Shown here: positions 45,258-55,628 of the stretch, in pieces
Layout of the letters: each line of letters opens with the position of its first letter
Position numbering within the stretch: the first letter of the stretch is position 1
DNA from: Nitrospinaceae bacterium
Lineage (GTDB): Bacteria > Nitrospinota > Nitrospinia > Nitrospinales > JACRGP01
Assembly: GCA_029261575.1 (NCBI GenBank)
Contig: JAJDBD010000199.1
Span: 1 to 55,628, forward strand
Reading direction: 5' to 3'
DNA length: 55,628 nt
Notes under the pieces: model-generated
What the model saw: only the letters and a program-made list of their open reading frames with translations
Databases searched by the model: none
What the model was told of the DNA's origin: nothing
Position numbers and translations under genes: made by a program

Positions 45258-45809
45258 TTATTTGTGGGTTTTGTCGTAAGCCAGAATCGCCGCCGAAGTC
45301 AAATCTTCGTCTTTGGAAGCGTAAAACAGGGCCGTTTTTTCGATGACCATGGTGTATTTTCTTTCTTCTCCAAGTTTTCTGACGATCTTCATCATTTTAA
45401 CGACGATCTGATTTTTGATCTCTTTTTCTTTTCGGCTGAAATCGTCGTTGACGTCCTGCACGAAGCGTTCGAATTCCTTTTTCTTATCCCGGAAGTCTTC
45501 CTGCTTTTTCTTCTTCAACTCGTCGTTCAGGACAAAGCTTTGCTTTTTAATTTCCTCGTACATTGTTTTCAGCTTCGATTCCTTGCCTTCGAGAAAGATC
45601 TTTTGCTTTTGCAGATCTTTTTTAAAGTTCAGGCTTTGCCTTTTCCATTCCTTGGTGCCCAAAACGGCTGTTTGCATGTCTACAAACCCGATGCGGATTT
45701 CGTCGTTGGCGGCAAAGGCTTTGGATTGGAGGCTGAGTCCGGGAACGGTCCCGACGAAAAAAATTGGGAAAATGAATAAAACGGTTGCCCAGGTTTTTTT
45801 CGTAAACAT
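45258..45809 (-). CDS. ompH: OmpH/Skp-family periplasmic chaperone
   Basis: A 183-residue protein with a signal peptide (about 1-33, ending KAFA), then IRIGFVDMQTAVLGTKEWKR and a long Lys/Glu-rich coiled coil (about 60-135) that forms the tentacles in Skp. It should hold unfolded outer-membrane proteins before BamA. It sits 57 bases after bamA and 50 before fabZ, with no lpxD between. Confidence 0.9.
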   Translation of the reverse strand: MFTKKTWATVLFIFPIFFVGTVPGLSLQSKAFAANDEIRIGFVDMQTAVLGTKEWKRQSLNFKKDLQKQKIFLEGKESKLKTMYEEIKKQSFVLNDELKKKKQEDFRDKKKEFERFVQDVNDDFSRKEKEIKNQIVVKMMKIVRKLGEERKYTMVIEKTALFYASKDEDLTSAAILAYDKTHK

Positions 45810-45866
45810 TGAGACTGTCCTTTCGTAACGGGTTTATTAAAGAATATTGGAAAAGTCTATCACAAA

Positions 45867-48140
45867 TTAAAACGCGCTTCCCGCGGAGAATTGGAATTCA
45901 CCGAAGTTTTCGCCGGGTTGTTTGTCCAATTTGATTCCATAAGAGAAGCCGATGGGTCCGAAGGGGCTGAGAAACCGGATTCCTGCGCCGATCGCGTCGC
46001 GCATGGTCGCGAGGTCGATCACCTGTTCGGTCGTCTCGGTGTTGGGTCCGCTTCCGTAAACGTTGCCGCGGTCGTAGAAAACGAAACCTCGAAAGGTTTT
46101 GGTGAAGGGGTATTGAACTTCCAGGTTGAGCAAGAGCGACTGGTCGCCGCCTAATGGGTCGCCTTCGGCGTTTTTCGGTCCAACGTCGCGTATAGTATAA
46201 CCTCTCAGACTGCTGGAACCGCCCATGAAATATCGTTCGAAGATCGGCAGGTTGTCCCCGCCGTAGCCGGAAGCGATGTTGACTTCGCCGTGCACGGCGC
46301 CGACCAGCTTGCCGATCAGGGGGTGATAATAAGTGGTTTCATAACCGGTGCGGTAGAAATCAGAGCCGCCCAAAACCCCGCCGGCGATTTCAAATCTCGC
46401 CACATGCCGCCACCCGGTGGTGGGGTTGAGAAAGTTATCCCGCGTATCGTGAATGAACGAGGGGGCGATGCGGCTCGTCGTCCGGGTTTCGTTTTTCAGA
46501 AAATCGGAAACGTCGGCGGCCGAAACGTTGGTGACTTCCACCTCTTCAAACCGATACTGCAGACCCACCCAGTCGTATTCTCCCAAACCGCGTCCCAGAC
46601 GGACGCTGCCGCCCTTGGTCGCGGTATCGAAGCTGAAAAAATCGTTCTCGCGATTGAACAGGTCGACGCCCATAAGAATCTGGGTGTCCAGGAGCCTGGG
46701 TTCGGTGAAGTTCACGTTAAAATTGGTCCGGCGCGAAGACAGGGCGGTGGAAAACGCCAGGCTTTGCCCGCGGCCAAACAGGTTGTTCTGGCTGATGGAC
46801 GAGTTGAATATCAGGTTCTCAACCGAACTGAAACCGGCGCCGATGGAAAAGGAGCCGGTGGGGCGTTCGCTCAGCGTGGTATCGAGGTCGATTAATTCCG
46901 GATCTTCTCCCCTTTGGGTGTCGATCTTGACGTCGTCGAAAAATTTCAGGTTGTTGATGCGTTGCTTGCTTCTTTTTAACTTGTCGCTGTCGAACAGTTC
47001 GCCTTCCTTGAGGCGGAATTCCCGGCGAATAACGTTGTCCCGGGTTTTGGTGTTCCCGGCGACGTTGATCTTGCCGACGTATACCTTTTTGCCTTTGTCG
47101 ATCTCCATATTCAGATCGACGGTCAGGTTGTCGTCGTTGATTTTGATGTTGGGGTTCACGTCGGCGTAGGCGTAGCCCTTTTTGGAGAACACTTCCGCAA
47201 GCGCCACCACGTCCTCCCGCACCTGCGATTCGTTGTAAATCTCCTTTTCGCGGGTCAGGATCGCGTTCTTCAACTCTTCCTCGCTCAGTTCGATATCCTT
47301 TTCGATTTCAACCTTGCCCACCCGGTAGCGACGGCCCTCTTCAACGGGAATGGTGATGTAGATTTCCTTGAGCTTGTTGTTGATTTCGATTTCCGGCTCC
47401 AATACCCGGACCCGGAGAAACCCGTGGTCGTGGTAATAGGATTCCAGTTTCAACAGGTCGAGCTTCAACAGGTCTTTTTTGTAAATGCCCGACTCGTCGA
47501 AAAAAGAAAGCCAGGTATGCGCCTTGGTTTCGATGATCCCGATCAGAGCCTTATCCTTAAAAGTTTTGTTCCCGGAAAAGCGAACCTGTTCGATGTTGAC
47601 CTTCTCGCCTTCGTTCACGCGCATCACAACGTCGATCAAACTGTCTTCATTTACCGAGGTGTCGATTTGAATTTTTGCGAAAAAGAAACCTTTGTCGCGA
47701 TAGACGCCAGAGATAGCTTCCTTGCTTTCCTGAATCAAATGATCGCTGAAAGTCGCGCCGCGTTTAATATTGATAACGTCGAAGACCTCCTTGGCGTCCA
47801 CTTTGTCGTTGCCCACCAGGCGCACGTCGCCGACGGATGGAATCTCTTCCACCATGAAAACGACCTTCATTCCATTTGCCGCGCTTTGAACGTCGACTTT
47901 GATATCCTTGAATTGCCCCAGACTGAAGATCTGCTCGATATCTTCGCGGATTTGATTCCGGACCAGGGGCTGGCCCGGTTCGGATTTGATATAAAAAAGG
48001 ATGGTGGAGGAATCGATCCGCTGGTTGCCCTGGATTTCTATGGAGTCAATCAGGGAACCCTGCTGGGCAAAAAGAAGGGACGGCGCCGCCAGGAAAAAAA
48101 GGAGAACAGCTAGGGCTAAATAAATTCGACGGCGTTTCAC
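45867..48140 (-). CDS. bamA: Outer membrane protein assembly factor BamA
   Basis: A 757-residue Omp85 protein: signal peptide (1-26, ending LLFAQ), five POTRA domains (about 30-430, with IEIQGNQRIDSSTILFYIKS starting the first) and a C-terminal 16-strand barrel with SIGAGFSSVENLIFNSSISQ, the loop YFMGGSSSLRGYTIRDVGP and the closing strand FGEFQFSAGSAF ending in Phe. It starts with GTG. It inserts beta-barrel proteins into the outer membrane and is first in the envelope operon. Confidence 0.95.
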   Translation of the reverse strand: MKRRRIYLALAVLLFFLAAPSLLFAQQGSLIDSIEIQGNQRIDSSTILFYIKSEPGQPLVRNQIREDIEQIFSLGQFKDIKVDVQSAANGMKVVFMVEEIPSVGDVRLVGNDKVDAKEVFDVINIKRGATFSDHLIQESKEAISGVYRDKGFFFAKIQIDTSVNEDSLIDVVMRVNEGEKVNIEQVRFSGNKTFKDKALIGIIETKAHTWLSFFDESGIYKKDLLKLDLLKLESYYHDHGFLRVRVLEPEIEINNKLKEIYITIPVEEGRRYRVGKVEIEKDIELSEEELKNAILTREKEIYNESQVREDVVALAEVFSKKGYAYADVNPNIKINDDNLTVDLNMEIDKGKKVYVGKINVAGNTKTRDNVIRREFRLKEGELFDSDKLKRSKQRINNLKFFDDVKIDTQRGEDPELIDLDTTLSERPTGSFSIGAGFSSVENLIFNSSISQNNLFGRGQSLAFSTALSSRRTNFNVNFTEPRLLDTQILMGVDLFNRENDFFSFDTATKGGSVRLGRGLGEYDWVGLQYRFEEVEVTNVSAADVSDFLKNETRTTSRIAPSFIHDTRDNFLNPTTGWRHVARFEIAGGVLGGSDFYRTGYETTYYHPLIGKLVGAVHGEVNIASGYGGDNLPIFERYFMGGSSSLRGYTIRDVGPKNAEGDPLGGDQSLLLNLEVQYPFTKTFRGFVFYDRGNVYGSGPNTETTEQVIDLATMRDAIGAGIRFLSPFGPIGFSYGIKLDKQPGENFGEFQFSAGSAF

Positions 48141-48317
48141 AATTCGATATAAGTACTTGTTTTTTTGTAAATTAGAGTGATTTTTAGCGGCAATCTGATC
48201 CGGGCAAAAAAAAGCATTAAGCTTCTGCTCCTGTCTGCTAAGACCAAAAACTTAATACTTTTACTGCAAGGTTGCGCTGTACGGTAAAGTTTTTCCCCAG
48301 CGACCTCTTTGTTTATT

Positions 48318-50750
<2,433 letters not shown>

Positions 50751-51086
50751 GATTTCTGGTTCCTTAATTGAGGTCCGTGTGGATCGGCGTCGTCCATCCC
50801 GTCCGGAAAGGTTTAAGTTTCCATTTAAGATGGGCTAATTGGCAATAAGGTTTTTTCTACTGAACAGTTTAGCAAACGAAGGCAAATATACAAGTTTTAT
50901 TTTCGCCTCCGAAAGACAACAGAAAACGAATAAGCCCAAAAATTTCAAATAATTACAGATCGATCAGCCAGCCAAACCCGTCCTCCGGCTCCTTTTGAAA
51001 AAACGCAGGCCTGCATTTTCTCCCGGCGTTGTTGAAAGAAGGCAAATTTTAAAAAACCCGCAAACGCCCTGTAAAATAAGGTTGGA
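50751..51086. other. 336-base intergenic region between metH and clpC
   Basis: No ORF of interest. AT-rich tracts around 50850-50960 should hold the clpC promoter on the minus strand, but no box pair stands out. No CIRCE or CtsR-type operator was recognised by eye. No strong terminator follows metH. Confidence 0.35.
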
Positions 51087-54000
51087 TCAACTGTAGCCTG
51101 CGTCCGCATGAAAACAAACCAACGCCGCCGTTGTACTGGGCGGGTAGAACTCGTTGGCGTCCGTCAACTGTATTCCCAAATCCCCCGCATTCAATATTTC
51201 GAAAATGGTTTTATTGTGCGCCAACTTTTCCAGCGCGGGATATCCCGGACTGTACCGCTCGGTAGTGTTGCGTTTTTTCTCCGTTCTTTGACTCAACAAG
51301 CGATGAATGTACTCCGCCAAATCCTCCGCCGCCCGGTCCGCCAGACCCTGCAGGTACAAGGCGGACTCCGAATCTTCCTGCGCTTTCATCTTTTCGATTC
51401 CGGCGATCATGCCCTCCCCCGCCGTGGTGATCTGCATGCCCACGGCGTCCATTTTCCCGGAATCGACAGAATGAAAATACTGGGCGACGGAAAATATATC
51501 TTTCTTGCCCTTGCCAATGCAGACCGTAAAATCAAACCGGCACAGCTCCCGGTCCAGGTCCTCCGGATCGTAAACGATCACCTCGTCGCCGCTGGATTGC
51601 GCGGGAAACAACCCAAACCGGGCTTTGGGCGTAATCCATAAATTTTCCTCCGCCTTCTGAATCCATTCCGCCTTCAAGTCCTGCAAGCGATCGGGTTCGA
51701 TCCCCTTCTGCTTCCAGCTCGATTGCTTGCCAAATCTCCAGTTGAGGGAAAACAAACTTTTATCGTCCATGCTCTCGGCGAGTTTGTGGAGTTTGAACTC
51801 GACGCGGTTGACGCCAAAATCGGTTCGGGGCGGCTCGTGATGTTTGAATTTTGGTTTACGGCGCGGCAAGGTCGAAAGCGCTTTTTCCTTCTCTTCCTGC
51901 ATTCCCTTGGCGCGGTAGTAGTCCTTGACCAACCGGACCCGCGCCTCCTCCATGTAGGCCTCGCGCTGGCCCGCGTCCATCAGTGTGTTCATGGCGTTGA
52001 CGCCTTCCATGCCGCTGTCGCAATAAAACACGTTGCCGCGAATCTCTTCCGTCCGGTCCTGCCCGCTCATCGCGACAAAAGCGGCGTGGCGGTGGTTGAC
52101 CGGCGCCCCGCCGATCAGGATCGGGACGTCGTAGTTTTGCTCGCGCAACATTTTCGCGACCGTGATCATGTGGTTCGAGGTTTGCACCAACAACGCGCTC
52201 ATGCCGATGGCGTCGGCGTTTTCCGCCCGCGCGGTCGCGATGAACTTTTCCAACGGAACCTGCACTCCAAGATCGACGACCCGGTAGCCGTAATTTTCCA
52301 GCAGGGTTTTCGCCAGGTCCTTGCCGATGCTGTGCACGTCCTGAAACACGGTGCCGATGATAACCACGCCTTTATACTGAATCGCCTCGCCGGGCAGAAC
52401 TCCGCTTTTGAGGCGCATGTAAGCTTCAAGAAATCCCATCACCCCGCGCATCACGTCCGCGCTTTTCAGCAAATGCGGCAGGCTCACCTCGCCGCGCCCG
52501 AAGCGGTCGCCCAACTCGCGCATGGTCGGCACGAGATGCTTGCCGATGAACTCCAGCGGCTCGAACTTGTCGACGATCTGGACGGCTTCCAGCGCAATGC
52601 GGTCGCGATAAGGAAAACTGTGGCCGTCCTTTTCCAGCGCCCCCTCTTCCTTCTGTTTGTAGCCGTCGATGATCTTTTGGCAAACGCTTTCTTCCAGCGG
52701 CAATCCTTCGTAGTCGATTTTTTTGGCGACGATTCCGGTTTTTTTCGTCAGGGCGATTTGCTCCAACTCGTCGAAGGCGTTCATGTCGTGGTCGAGAATC
52801 GCCTTGCGCGCAAGCTCGACGTCCGCTTCCGGCAGACTTTCCATCGGAACGTAGTGGTGCGGATTCAGGATGGCGCAGTCGAGTCCGGCCTCGCGGGCCA
52901 AATGCAAAAACACGCTGGTGAGCGCCTTGCGCATGTAAGGCTTTGCGGCCAGACCGTTGGTGAGGTTGCCCACGCCGATGGTGGTCCGCAAATCCGGATG
53001 GATGGCCTTGATGCGCGGCAGGCATTTTAAAGTCTCGGCGCAAAAATTCAGCCCTTCGATCGATTCGCTGCCGATGGGGTAAGCGTTGACGTCGATGAGA
53101 AGCTGGTCCGGGGTCACCCCGTGTTTTTCGCCCGCTTGCCGCACGATCTCCGCCGCCAGTTCGTATTTCTCGTCCGCCGTCTGCCCCGGTCCCTTCGGAC
53201 CGTTCACCAGCGCGATGTAAACCGGGCCGTGATCCTTGGTGACGGACAACACGGCGTCCAGCTTGCTCACGCCTTCCTGGTAATCCTCCAGGCTGATGGA
53301 GTTGATGATGGGCCGTCCGGGATAGGATTTGATCCCCGCTTCCAACGCCTCGACGGAAAAGGAATCGATGCACATGACGCCTTTGAAATCCGAGGTCAAT
53401 TCGTGAATAATCCGAGGCAACATGGTTTCGGTTTCGACGATGTTGCTGTCCATGCAAACGTCGATGATCTCCAATCCAAGATCGCGAACCTGCTCCTCCA
53501 CCACCTCTTCGAGCACGTTGATCTTGAGACCTTCCTCCTGCTCCACCGCGTCGCGGACTTTCTGACTGCCGCGCACGTTCAGGCGTTCGCCGATGCGGAT
53601 CAGGTTCTCCCCGCTGTCCAGACGTACCGCCTCCTGCGGACCCGAAACCATAATCGCCCCGTCTTTTTTCCTGGGCTTTGGCCTGACTCCGTTAAACGCT
53701 TCGCGCAATTTTTTAATGTGATCCGGACGCGTGCCGCAACAGCCGCCAATGATGTTGGCTCCATATTCGTGGATGAACGGCCCGACTTCTTTGACCATGT
53801 CTTCCGGCGATAATTTGTAGCAAGTGACGCCGTCTTCGGACACCGGTTGGCCGGCGTTGGGGACGACGGAGATCGGGTGATTGCAAAACGCGCTCATGCG
53901 TTTCACCGTGTCGCGCATCAGTTCCGGCCCGACGTTGCAGTTGATCCCGAACGCGGCGATTCCCATTTTGGAAACCGCAGTGTAGGCCGCCAAAATATCG

Positions 54001-54731
54001 GTGTTGAAAATTTGCATCTTACCGAAATTGTCGACCGTGACCTGGACGACGATGGGTAAAGCTTTGCCGAACTCCTCGAAGGCGCGTTTGGCGCCGACGA
54101 TGGCGGCCTTGGTTTCCAGAATGTCCTGCTGGGTTTCCATCAGCAGAAGATCGGCCCCGCCTTCCAGCAGTCCCAAGACCTGGAGCCGGTTGTTGTCGAC
54201 CACCACGTCGAAGGTGGTTTTCTGCAGATTGGCCTCGGTGCTGGAGACCACGTTGTTGGAGGGTCCCATGGACCCGGCGACGAACAAGGGCCGCCCGTCA
54301 TACTCCGGCATGGACTGGTAAGCCTCGACAGCCCGGCGCGCGATGCGGCAGGCCTCGACGTTTAAATGCCGCGTGATGGGCGAGTAATCGTTTTGCTTGA
54401 GATCGAGTCCGGCGGGGATGGCCTGAATATCCGCGACGTCGATTTGCTTGAAGTCGAATTCCTTGAGACGCAGGGGCGATGCGCCGAAGGTGTTGGTCTC
54501 CAGAATATTGGCGCCCGCCTGAAGGTATTCCAGATGAATTCCTTCCAGGTCGTCCGGGCGCGAAAAGGTCAACAGATCGGTCAGCATTTTGAACAAGGCC
54601 CCGCCGAAAGCGGCGTCGGTCAGGTTCAGGTTCTGGACCATGGTGCCCATGGCGCCGTCGAGGATCAGGACCTGTTCGGCTAATGCCTGTTCAAAGGTAA
54701 GTTTGGATTGCAAAGTTTGATTGTCGGACAT
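51087..54731 (-). CDS. metH: Cobalamin-dependent methionine synthase
   Basis: A 1214-residue full-length MetH. Homocysteine domain about 15-340 with the zinc ligand pair in GANIIGGCCGTRPDHI; pterin domain about 375-625 (GERLNVRGSQ, then MCIDSFSVEALEAGI); cap domain about 655-745; B12 domain with the cobalt-ligand motif DVHSIGKDLAKTLL; and an activation domain to the end with RYSPGYPALE and GIQLTDANEFYPPS. The last domain has the reactivation-site pattern with some variation. It remakes methionine from homocysteine with 5-methyl-THF. Confidence 0.95.
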   Translation of the reverse strand: MSDNQTLQSKLTFEQALAEQVLILDGAMGTMVQNLNLTDAAFGGALFKMLTDLLTFSRPDDLEGIHLEYLQAGANILETNTFGASPLRLKEFDFKQIDVADIQAIPAGLDLKQNDYSPITRHLNVEACRIARRAVEAYQSMPEYDGRPLFVAGSMGPSNNVVSSTEANLQKTTFDVVVDNNRLQVLGLLEGGADLLLMETQQDILETKAAIVGAKRAFEEFGKALPIVVQVTVDNFGKMQIFNTDILAAYTAVSKMGIAAFGINCNVGPELMRDTVKRMSAFCNHPISVVPNAGQPVSEDGVTCYKLSPEDMVKEVGPFIHEYGANIIGGCCGTRPDHIKKLREAFNGVRPKPRKKDGAIMVSGPQEAVRLDSGENLIRIGERLNVRGSQKVRDAVEQEEGLKINVLEEVVEEQVRDLGLEIIDVCMDSNIVETETMLPRIIHELTSDFKGVMCIDSFSVEALEAGIKSYPGRPIINSISLEDYQEGVSKLDAVLSVTKDHGPVYIALVNGPKGPGQTADEKYELAAEIVRQAGEKHGVTPDQLLIDVNAYPIGSESIEGLNFCAETLKCLPRIKAIHPDLRTTIGVGNLTNGLAAKPYMRKALTSVFLHLAREAGLDCAILNPHHYVPMESLPEADVELARKAILDHDMNAFDELEQIALTKKTGIVAKKIDYEGLPLEESVCQKIIDGYKQKEEGALEKDGHSFPYRDRIALEAVQIVDKFEPLEFIGKHLVPTMRELGDRFGRGEVSLPHLLKSADVMRGVMGFLEAYMRLKSGVLPGEAIQYKGVVIIGTVFQDVHSIGKDLAKTLLENYGYRVVDLGVQVPLEKFIATARAENADAIGMSALLVQTSNHMITVAKMLREQNYDVPILIGGAPVNHRHAAFVAMSGQDRTEEIRGNVFYCDSGMEGVNAMNTLMDAGQREAYMEEARVRLVKDYYRAKGMQEEKEKALSTLPRRKPKFKHHEPPRTDFGVNRVEFKLHKLAESMDDKSLFSLNWRFGKQSSWKQKGIEPDRLQDLKAEWIQKAEENLWITPKARFGLFPAQSSGDEVIVYDPEDLDRELCRFDFTVCIGKGKKDIFSVAQYFHSVDSGKMDAVGMQITTAGEGMIAGIEKMKAQEDSESALYLQGLADRAAEDLAEYIHRLLSQRTEKKRNTTERYSPGYPALEKLAHNKTIFEILNAGDLGIQLTDANEFYPPSTTAALVCFHADAGYS

Positions 54732-54743
54732 AAAAACGGATTC

Positions 54744-54764
54744 GGTCCGGGATGAATCCCGACC
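54744..54764 (-). promoter_or_regulatory. Hairpin immediately before the metH start
   Basis: On the minus strand GGTCGGGA and TCCCGGACC pair around a TTCA loop with one bulged base, followed by GAATCCG, a T-run and the ATG. It could hide the ribosome binding site or act as an attenuator. I do not recognise a known riboswitch. Confidence 0.35.
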
Positions 54765-54805
54765 GTCTGTCGTGCGGGGTTAAAGGTCGATTGAGCTATT
54801 GATGA

Positions 54806-54822
54806 TTGCCCGGCGCGGGCAA
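54806..54822 (-). promoter_or_regulatory. Perfect seven-pair hairpin in the metH leader
   Basis: TTGCCCG and CGGGCAA arms enclose three bases. It lies 75-91 bases ahead of the metH ATG. It has no T-run and does not match B12, SAM or SAH riboswitch cores that I know. Confidence 0.35.
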
Positions 54823-54969
54823 TGCGGAATCACGAAAATGCAACGGGAATAAAGTTTCGCGAGGCTAAAAAAAGCCATTATCCATTTTTTGGGAAACGAA
54901 TTCAACCAGGATGTTGCGTTATATGGACCCAGGTTAAATTTTAAGGGGGAAGGTTCAAAAGAAATATTT

Positions 54970-55383
54970 TTATGTTTCCGCGGAACAGCATCCGGCTTCG
55001 CCAAACACGCCTTCATAAGGCGTCTCGCCTTGCAAGCGTTTCACATAGCGCTCGGGGTCTTTGCGAAACACTTCCGGGCAATAGGGACATCGGCAGAAAA
55101 AGGCCTCCCATCCGGCGATTTCCATACGGACGGTGTGTCGCAAAGCTTTTTCCGCCAAACAGGTTGGGCACACCACAAGGTCCCCGGTTTCCTCGAGGTA
55201 TCGGGGCGGATCCTGATTGAACAGGTCGGCGCAACCCTGGCAACAAAAGAAATATTCCCTGCCCTCGTAGCGGTCCACGACCCAACGGTCGGACCCGATA
55301 CCCAATCGGACAAGAGAGCATCCGCACGCGGGGCATATTGCAGTTGCTATTTTTTTTGCGGGGCTTGAGGCGTCAGGCGTCAT
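54970..55383 (-). CDS. Double TRASH/YHS-like cysteine-rich metal-binding protein
   Basis: A 137-residue protein with two similar halves. Each has a CPxC pair and later a Cys-containing YFFCCQGC or FFCRCPYC turn followed by a [DE]PxRY helix: DLFNQDPPRYLEE and VFRKDPERYVKR. This is the pattern of TRASH/YHS metal-sensing modules seen in heavy-metal transport. The tail ends GCCSAET. It overlaps the preceding Cys-rich gene by 11 bases. Likely copper, zinc or mercury handling, by family only. Confidence 0.7.
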   Translation of the reverse strand: MTPDASSPAKKIATAICPACGCSLVRLGIGSDRWVVDRYEGREYFFCCQGCADLFNQDPPRYLEETGDLVVCPTCLAEKALRHTVRMEIAGWEAFFCRCPYCPEVFRKDPERYVKRLQGETPYEGVFGEAGCCSAET

Positions 55384-55561
55384 TGCATGGGCCTTTTTCT
55401 ATTTCATTCGTTTCATCACAACAGGACGATTCCTTTTTTTTGGGAAATAATTCCGCCACGAAATCGATCAGCGATTGCAATTTGCTCCGGGTGCACTCGC
55501 AAGCGTCTTCGGCAGATACGGTTTCCTCTTCAACCTTGTCCCAATCCACATACTTTTTCAT
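55373..55561 (-). CDS. Small cysteine-rich hypothetical protein (62 residues)
   Basis: The ATG at 55561 overlaps the upstream stop as ATGA and the 3' end overlaps the TRASH-like gene by 11 bases, so the three are co-translated. The peptide is acidic, with a central amphipathic or hydrophobic helix (KLQSLIDFVAELF) and cysteines in CEC, SCC and PC contexts. No family recognised; metal binding is a guess from the cysteines and neighbours. Confidence 0.6.
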   Translation of the reverse strand: MKKYVDWDKVEEETVSAEDACECTRSKLQSLIDFVAELFPKKKESSCCDETNEIEKGPCNDA

Positions 55562-55628
55562 AGCAAAAACGTGCCTCCATAAACCAAAACCAGAAAAACG
55601 GCGATTCCGCCAAATAGTTTTCCAGAGC
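55558..55628 (-). CDS. C-terminus of a membrane protein running off the window (partial)
   Basis: Reading in from the right edge, the third minus frame encodes SGKLFGGIAVFLVLVYGGTF, two leucines and TGA (55558-55560), a clean terminal transmembrane helix overlapping the next ATG. It may be the permease of the Cys-rich metal cassette (inference). Too short for a family call. Confidence 0.5.
   Translation of the reverse strand, partial: SGKLFGGIAVFLVLVYGGTFLL

Noticed and set aside
51723-53030. A 435-residue open frame on the plus strand
   Set aside because: It lies fully antisense to metH and has no recognisable motif; the codon pattern of metH explains it.
54780-55016. A 78-residue open frame between metH and the Cys-rich gene
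   Set aside because: It overlaps the end of the TRASH-like gene and the metH leader, has no ribosome binding site and looks like chance.

Overview
The window looks like chromosomal DNA from a Gram-negative bacterium with an outer membrane. It carries bamA, an ompH/Skp gene, fabZ, lpxA, lpxI and lpxB together, plus RND efflux machinery and lipoprotein and signal-peptide genes. The set resembles what I know of Nitrospinota (Nitrospina-like) or delta-proteobacterial genomes: LpxI instead of LpxH, a Gfo/Idh gene next to lpxA, cobalamin-dependent MetH, ClpC and VCBS/UnbV proteins. This placement is inference. I saw no rRNA gene, tRNA gene, CRISPR array or intact transposase.

Left flank (1-11.4 kb): a DUF502 membrane protein overlaps an RluA-type pseudouridine synthase. 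An RND pump and its lipoprotein adaptor form a minus-strand operon. A SAM-dependent methyltransferase and an AMP-forming acyl-CoA synthetase follow on plus, then a secreted TPR-SUMF1 protein, a small lysine-rich protein and an HDOD regulator on minus.

Surface-glycan island (11.4-30.4 kb): the minus-strand operon capE-capF-wecB-glycosyltransferase-carbamoyltransferase should make UDP-N-acetyl-L-fucosamine, transfer it and carbamoylate a glycan. Divergent from it are a GT2 glycosyltransferase, a WecA/TagO-like polyprenyl-phosphate transferase, a TMTC-like membrane TPR protein, a UDP-HexNAc dehydrogenase and a PIN-DegT aminotransferase fusion. These are followed by another GT2, a UDP-uronate-type epimerase, a 2-hydroxyacid dehydrogenase, an HpcH/HpaI aldolase and a methyltransferase-TPR protein. 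The likely product is a lipid-linked glycan with FucNAc and acidic or amino sugars.

Middle (30.4-37.4 kb): small regulatory and folding genes (CBS pair, PilZ, parvulin, a 41-residue membrane microprotein), a region of apparently truncated convergent genes (SCP2-like against a membrane ORF), a zinc-ribbon C-methyltransferase-type protein, and a 1026-residue permease/VCBS/UnbV fusion.

Envelope operon (37.6-48.1 kb, minus): bamA-ompH-fabZ-lpxA-Gfo/Idh-lpxI-lpxB-DUF374 acyltransferase-RND/MMPL transporter. lpxD is missing from its usual place and the DUF374 gene has an in-frame amber codon. Right flank: clpC, metH with a hairpin-rich leader, and a cysteine-rich, probably metal-related cassette running off the right edge.

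The observations I rate highest are the permease-VCBS-UnbV fusion, the PIN-DegT fusion with a duplicated 3' end beside an IS-like tip, the interrupted acyltransferase, the GnnA-like oxidoreductase beside lpxA, and two small proteins missed by length cut-offs.
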